From contig DINQ01000002.1 in the NCBI GenBank assembly GCA_002426795.1, forward strand, positions 62,001-126,000: 64,000 nt of DNA, given 5' to 3'. Every line of letters begins with the position of its first letter. The stretch's first letter is position 1. Made by a program: the position numbers and the translations under genes. Of the stretch, positions 32,192 through 41,951 are shown piece after piece. Source of the stretch: Bacteroidales bacterium UBA5536. GTDB taxonomy: Bacteria; Bacteroidota; Bacteroidia; Bacteroidales; F082. The notes beneath the pieces are model-generated. The model did not search any database and was not told the DNA's origin. It saw nothing but the letters and a program-made list of their open reading frames with translations.

Positions 32192-33949
32192 ATGGATCAA
32201 CCGCCCACTCAACAATCCAACATTTTCAGAGAGCACGAAGGCTTATCAGGCAGGCGTCTGCGATTGGCTTTACTGCTGGGCATAGCAATGTACGGAGGTT
32301 TTGGATTGCTCGACATCTACCATATGGCTTCGAATTATGAAGTAGCCTGGTTCATCAGGTTTGCAGTTGTTATACCCTTGCTGGTAATCACTTTTGCGTT
32401 GTCATTTTGGAAAAAAATGTTGCACTTCAGCAAAGTGATTCTCTTTCTGTTGATGAGTTTCGGGCAGTTTGGGATTATTTTCATGATTGCGCTGAGTAAA
32501 CCAACTGATCCTGCCTACTTTACCTATTATGCTGGCTTAATTTTGGTTATGCTCTGGGCCAGTTTTGTGTTCATGCTCAAGTTTCGTGCAACTGCGTATA
32601 TTGCCATCTCCACCGTTTTATTTTATAACATCTTTGCCATTTGGCAGCAAAAAGTACTTCTTGCTAAAGATCAGGAAATTTGGTCGTTGTATTTGGGAAA
32701 TAATTATTTCTTGATTTCTTCAGCTATTCTCGTGTTGATTGCAGCTTATCAGTTGGATAGCTATTTCAGCAAGATATCGCTGGCCAATCAGGCGTTGGCA
32801 GCTGAGCAGCAGCGGCTAAAGATTGCCAAAGATAAAGCCGAAGAAAGCGACAGGCTTAAAACCGTTTTTCTGCAAAATATGTCGCATGAAATCCGCACAC
32901 CCATGAATGGCATTCTGGGCTTTATAGATATCATGAAAGAGCCTGACCTGACTAAAGCCGAGCAAGATCAATATTTTGACATAGTTGTAAAAAGCGGTGA
33001 GCGATTGTTGAGTACCATCAATGATATCATTGAGATATCTAAAATAGAAACAGGCCAAACCACTTACAACCTTTCGGTTGTATCTGTAAATGAGCGTATA
33101 AGTTTTTTTTATGAGTTTTTCAGACATGAGGCCGCTAAAAAAGGCAATAGACTGGTTTTAACGATTCCTCAAAACACGGAAGCAGTAAGGTTCGAAACAG
33201 ATGTCCACAAATTGGATGGAATTTTAACGAATCTGATTAAAAATGCCATTAAATTTACCCAGAAGGGTGAAATTAATATAGGATATACTATTGAAGGTAA
33301 AGTTATTAGATTTTTTGTAAACGATACCGGAATAGGCATCCCTAAAGATAAACAACAACAAATTTTTGATCGTTTCGTCCAGGCAAATCTCAATCTGAAC
33401 CGCCAACACGAAGGGTCTGGTTTGGGCTTGTCCATCGTAAAAGCCTACGCAGATCTCATGAAAGGAAAAGTATGGGTAGAGTCTGAAGTTGGAGTTGGAA
33501 GCTCATTCAATGTGGAGCTACCTTTTACACCCGTTCGATCAGAAACTAATGCCATTTCTAATGCGAAAAACCCAAACAACATGATACCAAAAAATTACAC
33601 AGTACTGATCGCTGAAGATGATATAGCCAGTGTGCAGATGCTTAAGTTGGTCTTAGCTAAGATGGGAATAGAGTGTTTAACCGCATTTGATGGTGCGCAA
33701 ACCATTGAAATGGTGAAAAAAACCCCAAAAATCAATTTGATACTGATGGATTTGAAGATGCCAGTTTTATCGGGTCTGGATGCAACCCGACAAATCAGAA
33801 AGTTTAACCCAACAATTCCGATCATTGCCCAGACAGCCTATGCACTTGCTGGTGACCGCGAAATGGCGCTATCAGCCGGGTGCAGCGATTATATTACCAA
33901 ACCCGTGAAAAGTGAAAAACTGTTTGAGGTCATGTCTCGGTTTTTCTGA
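32192..33949 (+). CDS. Membrane hybrid histidine kinase with C-terminal receiver
   Basis: The 585-residue protein has about six membrane helices (about 24-190), a short coiled coil (ALAAEQQRLKIAKDKAEES), HisKA with SHEIRTPMNGILGF (about 230), HATPase (GSGLGLSIVKAYADL) and a receiver (about 465-585; LIAEDDIASVQ, LILMDLKMP, TAYALA, ITKPVK). The helices may sense a membrane or lipid-soluble signal; no periplasmic domain of size is present. No regulator gene is adjacent. The kinase-receiver part is close in pattern to the soluble kinase at 20220, so the two are probably related by duplication. It is divergent from the BNR-repeat gene. Confidence 0.93.
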   Translation: MDQPPTQQSNIFREHEGLSGRRLRLALLLGIAMYGGFGLLDIYHMASNYEVAWFIRFAVVIPLLVITFALSFWKKMLHFSKVILFLLMSFGQFGIIFMIALSKPTDPAYFTYYAGLILVMLWASFVFMLKFRATAYIAISTVLFYNIFAIWQQKVLLAKDQEIWSLYLGNNYFLISSAILVLIAAYQLDSYFSKISLANQALAAEQQRLKIAKDKAEESDRLKTVFLQNMSHEIRTPMNGILGFIDIMKEPDLTKAEQDQYFDIVVKSGERLLSTINDIIEISKIETGQTTYNLSVVSVNERISFFYEFFRHEAAKKGNRLVLTIPQNTEAVRFETDVHKLDGILTNLIKNAIKFTQKGEINIGYTIEGKVIRFFVNDTGIGIPKDKQQQIFDRFVQANLNLNRQHEGSGLGLSIVKAYADLMKGKVWVESEVGVGSSFNVELPFTPVRSETNAISNAKNPNNMIPKNYTVLIAEDDIASVQMLKLVLAKMGIECLTAFDGAQTIEMVKKTPKINLILMDLKMPVLSGLDATRQIRKFNPTIPIIAQTAYALAGDREMALSAGCSDYITKPVKSEKLFEVMSRFF

Positions 33950-33989
33950 AAAAAGAAAAAACAAGCCTCCTGTGTTCTTCAATAACTCC

Positions 33990-34751
33990 TTATTGTACAC
34001 TAAACGACCACATGGGTGTATCCACGATGCAATCAAAACTACCGGTCGCATCTATTCCACAATCGTAGACGCCATTTTCGTTGACATCATTCCAGACAAA
34101 ACTACAATCGGTTATTTGTACATCAGGTCCACCCAGTTTCCAACTGATGGTTATGATTTCGTTTGACCGGATACTAAAACCACTGATGTTTTCGCCGGGA
34201 GACATCAGACTAAAACTCCCGCCACTGAGCATAAAGCTGCCATTGGCCGAGAAATATTGGGTAATAATGCTGTCGTCGCCGCAACTTGATTCGTCGAGTG
34301 ACCCAGCCATTTCGACCACCTGATTGAGGTCTGAATGGTACACCGCCACGCGGACAATTCTGTTTTTAAAACCCATTTTGATGCTTTTGTAATCGCCTGC
34401 GGTCAGATTTTGGGCCGAGAAATAATACTCCTCAACCAACTTAAGTGCATCGCTCTCACCCACTTTCACCCATGCGAAGTTGTCGCTGATGCCTTCTTTT
34501 ACCTCGCTTTGCGAAACCCAAACCTCTACCAACTGAACTTTTAAGTTGGCTGTGTGCATGCTAATCAGACTGGAACCGGATTTCGCATTTCCGCTTTGTA
34601 TGGTCGCAATGGATTGTTTTTGATCAAAGGCCGCACTGCCTTTCAAAACCAAGGTGCCTGTGGCAATAGGGGTGTCGGATGATTCTTTCTGACAGCCGAA
34701 AAAGATGAAAGCCATTACGGCAATCAATCCCATTAATGAATGTGTTTTCAT
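33990..34751 (-). CDS. Lipoprotein of unknown function with C-terminal calcium-loop-like motif
   Basis: The 253-residue protein has a lipobox (AFIFFGCQKESS). The body resembles DUF4382-type lipoproteins in its early stretch (HTANLKVQLVEVWVSQSEV, KVGESDALKLVEEYYFSAQ, LTAGDYKSIKMGF), though I assign this only loosely. Near the C-terminus WNDVNENGVYDCGID fits a D-x-N-x-N-G EF-hand or dockerin-like calcium loop, bordered by Cys in TDCSF, YDCGI and FDCIV that may pair. It is transcribed alone on the minus strand between two plus-strand genes. Function unknown. Confidence 0.6.
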   Translation of the reverse strand: MKTHSLMGLIAVMAFIFFGCQKESSDTPIATGTLVLKGSAAFDQKQSIATIQSGNAKSGSSLISMHTANLKVQLVEVWVSQSEVKEGISDNFAWVKVGESDALKLVEEYYFSAQNLTAGDYKSIKMGFKNRIVRVAVYHSDLNQVVEMAGSLDESSCGDDSIITQYFSANGSFMLSGGSFSLMSPGENISGFSIRSNEIITISWKLGGPDVQITDCSFVWNDVNENGVYDCGIDATGSFDCIVDTPMWSFSVQ

Positions 34752-35023
34752 GGTGTTTTAATTTTGGTTGAGTTTTTATAAGGCAAAATATATATGTCCA
34801 ATGACCTTTTTGGGTAAATGGCATCATGCAGACGATGGGACGTAAGTTGTCTGTTTCGCTAAAGATGTGAGGAGTAAAGATACGTAAGTGTTTGAACGAA
34901 TGCAAGAAACAAAGTGAATTATTTTTTCATACAGCAAAGAGGTGTAATTTTAAGGCGGACGATCTGCCATTCACCAAAAAAAATACTGTAACTTTCAGCT
35001 CTCAATAACAAAACAAAAATCTT

Positions 35024-38000
35024 ATGTCAATAAACCAAAGACTTACAGCATTTTTGCTGTTTTTCCTCATTTCGGGGAATTTGTTTTCAATGGATGATGC
35101 GCGGCTGATGCGTTATCCGGATATCAACAACCAGCTGATTGCCTTTGTATATGCCGGCGACATTTGGACAGTGGATGCTGATGGTGGTCAGGCCAGAAGG
35201 CTGACATCACACGAAGGCCTCGAACTGTTTCCGAAAATTTCTCCAGATGGCAAATGGATTGCTTTTTCGGCTGAATACTCTGGTAGCCGCCAGATTTGGA
35301 TAATGCCAGCCGAAGGTGGAGCAGCCAAACAACTCACCTATTACAACTCAGTTGGTGTGATGCCACCACGCGGTGGATTTGACAACGTGGTGTTGGGTTG
35401 GACTAAAGACAGCCAGAAGATTCTGATCCGCGCCAACAGGACCGAGTTTGGCGAACGCAACGGAAAATACTTCATGGTCGACATCAATGGTGGTTTCGAA
35501 AAACCCTTACAGATTGTGAATGGCGGTTTCGCGGCTTTGTCACCAGATGAAAATAAAATCTGCTTCACACCCGTCGATCGCGAATTCCGCACCTGGAAAC
35601 GCTACAAAGGCGGGCGCGCCAGTGATCTCTGGATTTACGATCTGCAGAATAACACATCTGAGCAAATTACCAACTTTGCGGGCTCTGATCAATGGCCAAT
35701 CTGGGAAAATGATGGCATCTATTATGCCAGCGACCAGGATTTACGCCTGAACATTTACCGTTACGATCTGCAAACCAAGACAAGCAAACAGCTCACTTTT
35801 TTCAAAGATTATGATGTGATGTGGCCTTCGGGAAGAAACGGGAAAATCGTTTTCGAAAATGGTGGTTATCTCTATTTGCTAGATACGCAAAGTGGTGAAA
35901 GTAAAAAAATTACAGTCAGCCTCGATTTCGACAACCCTAACCTCCATGCTTACTATAAAAACGTAAAAGACGACATCAACAGTTTTAATGTGTCGCCGAC
36001 CGGTAAGCGTGCACTTTTCGATGCAAGGGGTGATATTTTTTCTGTTCCTGCCGAAAATGGTAATATCATCAACCTGACCAACACCCAGGGAGTGCGAGAA
36101 ATTTATCCGAGCTGGTCGCCCGATGGAAAATACATTGCCTATATGTCTGATGCCACTGGCGAATACGAAATCTACCTCCTCGAAAACAAAGAAGGAGCAA
36201 AAGCCCGTCAGCTCACTTCTGGATCAACAGCCTGGAAATACGAAGCTGAATGGTCCCCCGACAGCCGTTACCTTCTTTATAGTGACCGTACCTTAGACCT
36301 GAAATTGCTCGAGGTTTCGTCCGGAAAAGAGACCAAGATTGACAGGGCGACTTCCAGCGAAATCAGCTCCTATACTTTTTCGCCCGACTCAAAATGGGTG
36401 GTGTATGACAAGGAATCGCCGAACGGACAAGCAGCTATTTGGGTGTATGATATCACAGCGGCGAAAGCAACACAACTTACAAACGACGATTTCGATGATC
36501 GCAACGCGGCCTTTAGCAGGGATGGAAAATTTCTGTTCTTCGTCTCAAACCGCGATTTTAATCTAGATTTTTCGAGTTTCGAGTTTGATTATCTCTACAA
36601 TGAAGCAGCACGCATTTATGCGGTTGCTTTGCAAAATGACGGCACTAGGCTTGTGCCTGTAAAGGTTGATAACGAACCGGTTCAGGCAGAGCCTGTAGCG
36701 GAAAAGGACAAGAAGAAAGAAAAATCAAAGGAAGAAGCAATAGCCAAAGAAGAAAAAGCGACAGTACGCATCGATTTCGAAGGAATCAACAGCCGTATTG
36801 AAGCCGTGTCGGAAAAATCTGGCAATTATCGTATCATAGCCGGTGTGGAAGGTGGCTTGCTCTATGCTTCTGAAGGCAAAATCTGGCGCTACAACATAGA
36901 TGATCAGAAAAGCGAAGAGATTCTTGACAGAACTTACAGGGTAGTACCCACTGCCGATGGAAAATCGATGCTATATCAGTCGGGCGGCAACTACGGAATC
37001 GCGAAAATCAATCCAGGGCAGAAACCGGATGCCGGCAAACTCGATCTGGACAAACTGGAAATGAAAATTGATCCACGGGCCGAATGGAACCAGATTTATA
37101 CCGACGGCTGGCGGATTTTCCGCGATTGGTTCTACGTGAACAATATGCACGGTGTCGATTGGAAAAAAATGTATGACAATTATGCTGCTATTCTTCCTTT
37201 TGTCGGCAGTCGTTTCGATCTCGAATATCTGCTTTGCGAGCTGGTTTCTGAGACCAATGTTGGACATGCCTATGTGAACTGGGGAGACATCAAACGGCCA
37301 AAAACGGTTAATTCCGGCTTGCTGGGTGCTGCTATCGAAGCCGATGGCGAACGTTATCGTATCATGAAAATTTATGCAGGCGAAAACTGGAATCCCGCGC
37401 GCCGTTCACCGCTTACCGAAGCCGGAGTTGATGTGCAGGAAGGCGATTACATCATCAGCATTGATGGTGTTGAGCTGAAAACAGACACCAATCCTTACGC
37501 CTTGCTCGAAAACAAAGCCAATACAGACATTGAACTCGTAGTGAGCAATAAGGCTGACGGATCTGCTCAGCGCAAGTCAACCGTGAAAACGATTGATAGC
37601 GAGCTTGAGCTTATGAACTTTAACTGGGTAAACGAGCGCAGAGCATTGGTCGACAAGCTTTCTGACGGTAAAATCGGATACATTTATGTTCCCAACACCT
37701 CATTTGAAGGCAACCGAGAACTGTATCGGGGCATGTATACCTACCACAATAAGCAAGCCCTCATTATCGATGACCGCTATAATGGTGGCGGTTTTATTCC
37801 TGATCGCATGGCCGATCTGCTCGACAGGCATAACCTCAGCTTCTGGTACCGCAATGGTTTGACGCCTGCCAAAGTGCCAGGAATCGCGCATACCGGCCCA
37901 AAAGTGATGCTGATCAATGGTTATTCCTCTTCGGGTGGAGATGCGTTTCCGTATTTCTTCAAAAAGTTGAAGCTTGGAAAACTCATCGGCACACGCACCT

Positions 38001-38293
38001 GGGGTGGACTCGTTGGGATTTCGGGCAATGCCGGATTGGTTGACGGTGGCTATATATCTGTGCCTCAGTTTGGTATTTTTGATGAGAATGAAAAATGGAT
38101 CATCGAAGGTGTAGGTGTTTATCCTGATATCGAAGTGGTTGACCGACCCGAACAACTTGCCAAAGGAGAAGATCCATGCATTGAAAAAGCAGTAGAAGAA
38201 TTATTAAAAGAACTTCAGGAACATCCAGTTAAACAGATCAATGCTCCTGCACCACCCGATAGGAGCAAGTGGCACGAAGATGAGATCAAATAA
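35024..38293 (+). CDS. Tricorn protease homologue (S41 family peptidase)
   Basis: The 1089-residue protein has a signal peptide (about 1-22), so it is exported, unlike the archaeal enzyme. An N-terminal beta-propeller pair of WD40/TolB-like repeats (LFPKISPDGKWIAFSAEYSGS, IYPSWSPDGKYIAYMSDA) spans about 25-640. A charged Lys/Glu linker (about 560-590), a core helical part, a PDZ domain (about 795-870) and the S41 catalytic domain follow, with the nucleophile Ser in NGYSSSGGDAFPY. Tricorn cleaves peptides into short products; here it probably works in the periplasm with the S46 and C69 enzymes. It is monocistronic, with a strong terminator after the stop. Confidence 0.93.
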   Translation: MSINQRLTAFLLFFLISGNLFSMDDARLMRYPDINNQLIAFVYAGDIWTVDADGGQARRLTSHEGLELFPKISPDGKWIAFSAEYSGSRQIWIMPAEGGAAKQLTYYNSVGVMPPRGGFDNVVLGWTKDSQKILIRANRTEFGERNGKYFMVDINGGFEKPLQIVNGGFAALSPDENKICFTPVDREFRTWKRYKGGRASDLWIYDLQNNTSEQITNFAGSDQWPIWENDGIYYASDQDLRLNIYRYDLQTKTSKQLTFFKDYDVMWPSGRNGKIVFENGGYLYLLDTQSGESKKITVSLDFDNPNLHAYYKNVKDDINSFNVSPTGKRALFDARGDIFSVPAENGNIINLTNTQGVREIYPSWSPDGKYIAYMSDATGEYEIYLLENKEGAKARQLTSGSTAWKYEAEWSPDSRYLLYSDRTLDLKLLEVSSGKETKIDRATSSEISSYTFSPDSKWVVYDKESPNGQAAIWVYDITAAKATQLTNDDFDDRNAAFSRDGKFLFFVSNRDFNLDFSSFEFDYLYNEAARIYAVALQNDGTRLVPVKVDNEPVQAEPVAEKDKKKEKSKEEAIAKEEKATVRIDFEGINSRIEAVSEKSGNYRIIAGVEGGLLYASEGKIWRYNIDDQKSEEILDRTYRVVPTADGKSMLYQSGGNYGIAKINPGQKPDAGKLDLDKLEMKIDPRAEWNQIYTDGWRIFRDWFYVNNMHGVDWKKMYDNYAAILPFVGSRFDLEYLLCELVSETNVGHAYVNWGDIKRPKTVNSGLLGAAIEADGERYRIMKIYAGENWNPARRSPLTEAGVDVQEGDYIISIDGVELKTDTNPYALLENKANTDIELVVSNKADGSAQRKSTVKTIDSELELMNFNWVNERRALVDKLSDGKIGYIYVPNTSFEGNRELYRGMYTYHNKQALIIDDRYNGGGFIPDRMADLLDRHNLSFWYRNGLTPAKVPGIAHTGPKVMLINGYSSSGGDAFPYFFKKLKLGKLIGTRTWGGLVGISGNAGLVDGGYISVPQFGIFDENEKWIIEGVGVYPDIEVVDRPEQLAKGEDPCIEKAVEELLKELQEHPVKQINAPAPPDRSKWHEDEIK

Positions 38294-38305
38294 CAAAAAG
38301 GACAT

Positions 38306-38341
38306 AAAAAACCGGCCAGGCAAAGCTAAGCCGGTTTTTTT
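38306..38341. terminator. Bidirectional terminator after the tricorn gene
   Basis: AAAAAACCGGC (38306-38316) pairs with GCCGGTTTTTT (38330-38340) in an 11-bp stem between convergent genes. Confidence 0.85.
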
Positions 38342-38356
38342 ATGAGTTGACAATAC

Positions 38357-38962
38357 TTATATTTCAGGTGCAACATTCCCAAATCTACCCGAAAAAACCA
38401 TTTGATCCAGATTTTGCCGCTCACGTTTGCTGTATTCCATTTGTTTCAGATTTGGATGCAGTACTTCCGGATCGCCAATGTATCCGATAGCAATGGCCGT
38501 CAGTACTTTAAATGATTCCGGCACTCCAAAAGTTTTAGCTGCCTGATCGGTATCGAAGCCCCCCATCTGGTGAACAAATAAACCATCGGCTGCAGCCTGA
38601 AAAGTAAGGTGTGCCACAGCCTGTCCGCAGTCGTAGGCATAGGCCAGATTTGGTTTTTCCGGATTTTTCACACTTCTGGTATTTCCAATTGTCAGGATCA
38701 ATACTGGTGCAGTGAAGGCCCACAGCTGATTAAATTCAACGAAGGTGTCGTAGATTTTTTGGTAGGTCTCGTCGCCTTTAAATCCGATAATGAACCGCCA
38801 GGGTTGCTCATTTGATGAGGATGGCGTCCAACGGGCAGCTTCGAAGAATCGTTGTATTTTTTCCTGCTCCACTTTTTTGTCTGCAAAAGCACGGGGGCTC
38901 CAGCGATCATTTAAGATGGGATGAATGTCGTATTTGGTTTGGGCACTTTTTGATAGAGGCAT
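38357..38962 (-). CDS. Nitroreductase family protein
   Basis: The 201-residue flavoprotein matches the nitroreductase family: RWSPRAFADKKVEQEKIQRF near the N-terminus, ARWTPSSSNEQPWRFIIG with FMN-contacting Ser/Asn, and the later QMGGFDTDQAAKTFGVP and GYIGDP. Such enzymes use NAD(P)H to reduce nitro compounds, quinones or enones, and in many anaerobes the natural substrate is not known. No membrane helix or signal peptide is present. It stands alone, convergent with tricorn and upstream of the two-component operon on the same strand. Confidence 0.9.
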   Translation of the reverse strand: MPLSKSAQTKYDIHPILNDRWSPRAFADKKVEQEKIQRFFEAARWTPSSSNEQPWRFIIGFKGDETYQKIYDTFVEFNQLWAFTAPVLILTIGNTRSVKNPEKPNLAYAYDCGQAVAHLTFQAAADGLFVHQMGGFDTDQAAKTFGVPESFKVLTAIAIGYIGDPEVLHPNLKQMEYSKRERQNLDQMVFSGRFGNVAPEI

Positions 38963-39026
38963 TTTGTTTAATTTTATGTTTGCCTATTAAACACGAATCA
39001 GGCGTGTTTGTTCTAAGCTGTGATTG

Positions 39027-40382
39027 TCAGAAAGTAAGCGTGAAGGAGGTTCCTTCACCAGGTTTCGACTTGACCGAAATGGCACCTTTGTGCATCTGCA
39101 TGATTTGACGCGACAGACTGAGGCCGATGCCTGAACCTTCTTTTTTACTCGTGAAGAAGGGCATGAAAATTTTGTCGAGTAAATCAGGTTTGATGCCGTG
39201 TCCATTGTCAGCAATCTCGATGGTGATACGGTTATTCAGGTTGGTCGAAGCGGTGATCGAAAGTTGCGGATTTTCCTGATCTTTCACGGCATCAACGGCG
39301 TTGAGCAGTAGGTTAATCATCACCTGATCAATCAGATCGGGGTCGGCAAGTAACATCAGTTCTTCAGGAAACACTTTGCAAACACAGCGAATTTGGTGTT
39401 TGTCAAGCTTGGGTTTCAACAGGTCGTGTGCCCTGTCGAACATCTCACGAACACCAAAATATCGAAAGTTTGGCTTGGGGATACGGGTGAGGTTGCGATA
39501 AATCTCAACGAAATTGAGCAATCCGCGGCTGCGGCTTTCAATCGTTGCCATGGCGCTGTGAATACTTTCCAGGTCGTCTTTGTCAAGCTCATGAATCTGC
39601 GATTCGCCCGTTTCGGGATTGGTCAGCATTTCCTGAACGGTGGCAGCCAACGACGAAATAGGTGTAATGGAGTTCATGATTTCATGGGTGAGTACCCTGA
39701 TGAGTCTTTGCCAGCTTTCAATTTCTTTTTCTTCTAGCTCAGGATGAATGTTTTGCAGCGAAACCAGCACGTACTCTTCGCCGCGCATCCTGAATTCGGT
39801 GGCGTTTACCGAGAGCTGAATCAGTTCATCTTCGAGGAAAATTTTGATGAGTCGCTTGTCACCGGCCTTCATGTGCAGCAAGGTGTGTGGCAGGTCATCT
39901 TTAACAGCTGCAAGTTCGCTGATGTTGCGCAAATGGCTGACGCGCAGTAACTTTTTTATGGCATTATTAAACACATCAATTTTGCCATCGCGCCTGAAAA
40001 CAATGATACCAATACTCACATGCTGCACCACGGTGAGTAGATAGTTAAAATGTTCTTCTTTTTCGGCCCGGTTTTTCTTGAACTCGTGAATGATCTGGTT
40101 AAATTGTAAACTCAGGTCTTCGAAGCTCTTTCCAAGTCCTTCGTCAGAAAATGACGCGGCAAAATCAGCATGCCTGATGCCTTCGAGAAACTTTGCCAGT
40201 CTTTTGTTGGTGCGCTCGGCATAAAAAATCAACGAAACAGTTTGCAGCAGGATGAACAGCAAAATGATCAGGCTGCTGACGTGATACTGTTCTTTGCCGA
40301 AAAGCATGGCCAAAGCCACGGATGAAGCCAGCAAAAGCAGCACCCGCAGGATGATCTGAATTCGAAAACGTTTATAAATCAT
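39027..40382 (-). CDS. Membrane sensor histidine kinase of NtrB/NtrY type
   Basis: The 451-residue protein has two membrane helices (about 10-28 and 37-53) with almost no periplasmic loop, a HAMP-like linker, a PAS-like domain (about 100-210, VVQHVSIGIIVFRRDGKID), HisKA with LTHEIMNSITPI (about 235) and a HATPase (NLLLNAVDAVKD, GSGIGLSLSRQIM). The HEIMNSITPI box is typical of kinases paired with NtrC-type regulators. Its start overlaps the regulator gene by 11 nt. Since it has no large sensor domain outside the cell, it may sense the membrane state or a partner such as the adjacent ABC system. Confidence 0.93.
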   Translation of the reverse strand: MIYKRFRIQIILRVLLLLASSVALAMLFGKEQYHVSSLIILLFILLQTVSLIFYAERTNKRLAKFLEGIRHADFAASFSDEGLGKSFEDLSLQFNQIIHEFKKNRAEKEEHFNYLLTVVQHVSIGIIVFRRDGKIDVFNNAIKKLLRVSHLRNISELAAVKDDLPHTLLHMKAGDKRLIKIFLEDELIQLSVNATEFRMRGEEYVLVSLQNIHPELEEKEIESWQRLIRVLTHEIMNSITPISSLAATVQEMLTNPETGESQIHELDKDDLESIHSAMATIESRSRGLLNFVEIYRNLTRIPKPNFRYFGVREMFDRAHDLLKPKLDKHQIRCVCKVFPEELMLLADPDLIDQVMINLLLNAVDAVKDQENPQLSITASTNLNNRITIEIADNGHGIKPDLLDKIFMPFFTSKKEGSGIGLSLSRQIMQMHKGAISVKSKPGEGTSFTLTF

Positions 40383-41751
40383 ATTTTTCCATTCTGCGGT
40401 AAAGCGAAGCTCTTGTCAGTCCCAATTCTTTGGCGGCACGACTGATATTTCCACCATGCTTATCAACGACTTTTCTGATCAGCAGTTTTTCTGTTTCTTC
40501 CAGGTTCATGTTGGTTGGCAGTGTGTCTGTTTCGGTGCGGTCTTCTGATTCGGACAGGAAAAAGTCGTGTGGTTCGAGAACAGTGCCTTCACTCATGATG
40601 ACTGCCCGTTCAACAGCATGTTGAAGTTCGCGGATGTTTCCCGGCCAGTGATGCATCTGTAGCCTTTTGACGGTGCTGGCATTGAGGCGTTTCTTCGTCA
40701 TTTTGTATTTTTTACAATACTGATCGAGGAAATGGTCCACCAGGGGCTCAATGTCTTCGGTGCGCTCGCGCAGAGCCGGAAGTTTCAGTTCAACTGTATT
40801 AATGCGATAAAGCAGGTCCTGACGGAATTTTCCTTCATTAACCATTTGATACAAAGGCATATTGGTTGCACATACCAGGCGCACATCAATGGGAATTTCT
40901 TTGTTGGAACCCAGGCGTACAACTTTCCGGTTTTGCAAAACGCTAAGTAGTTTTGATTGCAGGCTTGGGGACAAATTTCCAATTTCATCCAGGAAAATGG
41001 TTCCTTTGTGGGCTGCTTCAAACCTGCCGGCACGGTCTTCTTTGGCATCGGTGAAGGCGCCTTTTTTATAACCAAACAGTTCGCTTTCGAAAAGGCTTTC
41101 GGTGATAGCGCCCAGGTCGACGCTGATAAACACTTCGCCGGCGCGTTGCGAAGCACGGTGTACAGCCCGTGCAATGACTTCTTTTCCGGTTCCGTTTTCG
41201 CCCAAAATGAGCACATTGGCGTCCGTTTTGGCAACTTTGTTCACGGTTGACAACACCTTCATCATGGCAGGACTGCTGCCGATGATATTGCTGTAGGCAT
41301 GGTCCTGGTCGGCAATGAGCACTTTCTGTTTGCCTTTCAAATCTTCGAGCTCAACACGCGAGCGTCTGACCTGCAGTGTAGCGTTGATTGTTGCCAGAAG
41401 CTTTTTGTTTTCCCAGGGCTTTAGCAGGAAATTGGTGGCGCCTTCCTTGATGCCCTGCACAGCCAGTTCGATATCACCATAGCCGGTAATAAGAATAACG
41501 GCCGCTGCAGGATCGATTTCCAGAATTTTGTTCATCCAGTGAAAGCCTTCCTGACCCGAAGTGGCATCGCGCGAAAAGTTCATATCGAGCAAAATGAGGT
41601 CGTAATTTTCCACTTTGAGCAGATCGGGGATGTTTTCAGGCGATTTTTCGGTATGAACGATGTCGACGTGTTGTCTTAAAAAAAGCCGGGCAGCCAACAG
41701 CACATCAGCATCATCGTCAACGATCAGTATTTTTGCATTGATTTTTTCCAT
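40372..41751 (-). CDS. Sigma-54-dependent response regulator, NtrC family
   Basis: The 459-residue protein has a receiver (about 1-125; ILIVDDDADVLLAARL and LILLDMNFSRD with the phosphoacceptor Asp), an AAA+ sigma-54 activator domain (about 150-390; Walker A GENGTGKEVIARAVH, GYKKGAFTDAKEDRAGRFE, FLDEIGNLS) and a Fis-type HTH (NISRAAKELGLTRASLYRRM). The sigma-54-contacting loop is GAFTDA rather than GAFTGA. It is divergent from an ABC efflux operon that starts with a sigma-54-like promoter, its probable target. It forms an operon with the kinase gene. Confidence 0.95.
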   Translation of the reverse strand: MEKINAKILIVDDDADVLLAARLFLRQHVDIVHTEKSPENIPDLLKVENYDLILLDMNFSRDATSGQEGFHWMNKILEIDPAAAVILITGYGDIELAVQGIKEGATNFLLKPWENKKLLATINATLQVRRSRVELEDLKGKQKVLIADQDHAYSNIIGSSPAMMKVLSTVNKVAKTDANVLILGENGTGKEVIARAVHRASQRAGEVFISVDLGAITESLFESELFGYKKGAFTDAKEDRAGRFEAAHKGTIFLDEIGNLSPSLQSKLLSVLQNRKVVRLGSNKEIPIDVRLVCATNMPLYQMVNEGKFRQDLLYRINTVELKLPALRERTEDIEPLVDHFLDQYCKKYKMTKKRLNASTVKRLQMHHWPGNIRELQHAVERAVIMSEGTVLEPHDFFLSESEDRTETDTLPTNMNLEETEKLLIRKVVDKHGGNISRAAKELGLTRASLYRRMEKYDL

Positions 41752-41823
41752 GAAACAACAAGTTTACGGTTGTGATTTGGTTTGGATTGTAAAAATAAAC
41801 ATTCTGTTCGCATCTGTACAAGA

Positions 41824-41862
41824 ATATGGACGAAAATGAACAGTTAAAGTTACAGTCCATAT
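41824..41862. promoter_or_regulatory. Inverted repeat upstream of the sigma-54-like promoter (candidate activator site)
   Basis: ATATGGAC (41824-41831) and GTCCATAT (41855-41862) are perfect inverted copies 23 bp apart, 45 to 83 bp upstream of the -24 element. The place fits an enhancer for the divergent NtrC-type regulator. Binding is inferred. Confidence 0.4.
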
Positions 41863-41906
41863 GCGAAAATCATTTAAGTGTATGTATAACAACATATTAT
41901 ATTGAA

Positions 41907-41922
41907 TGGCATAATCTTGGGT
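41907..41922 (+). promoter_or_regulatory. Sigma-54-like -24/-12 promoter of the ABC operon
   Basis: The 16-mer TGGCATAATCTTGGGT matches TGGCAYRNNNNTTGCW with mismatches at positions 13 and 15; GG at -24 is kept and -12 reads GG rather than GC. It lies 29 nt before the ATG at 41952 and next to a divergent sigma-54 activator gene, which raises its likelihood. Confidence 0.5.
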
Positions 41923-41951
41923 AAAACTTGTTAACAAATCTAAAATTTGAA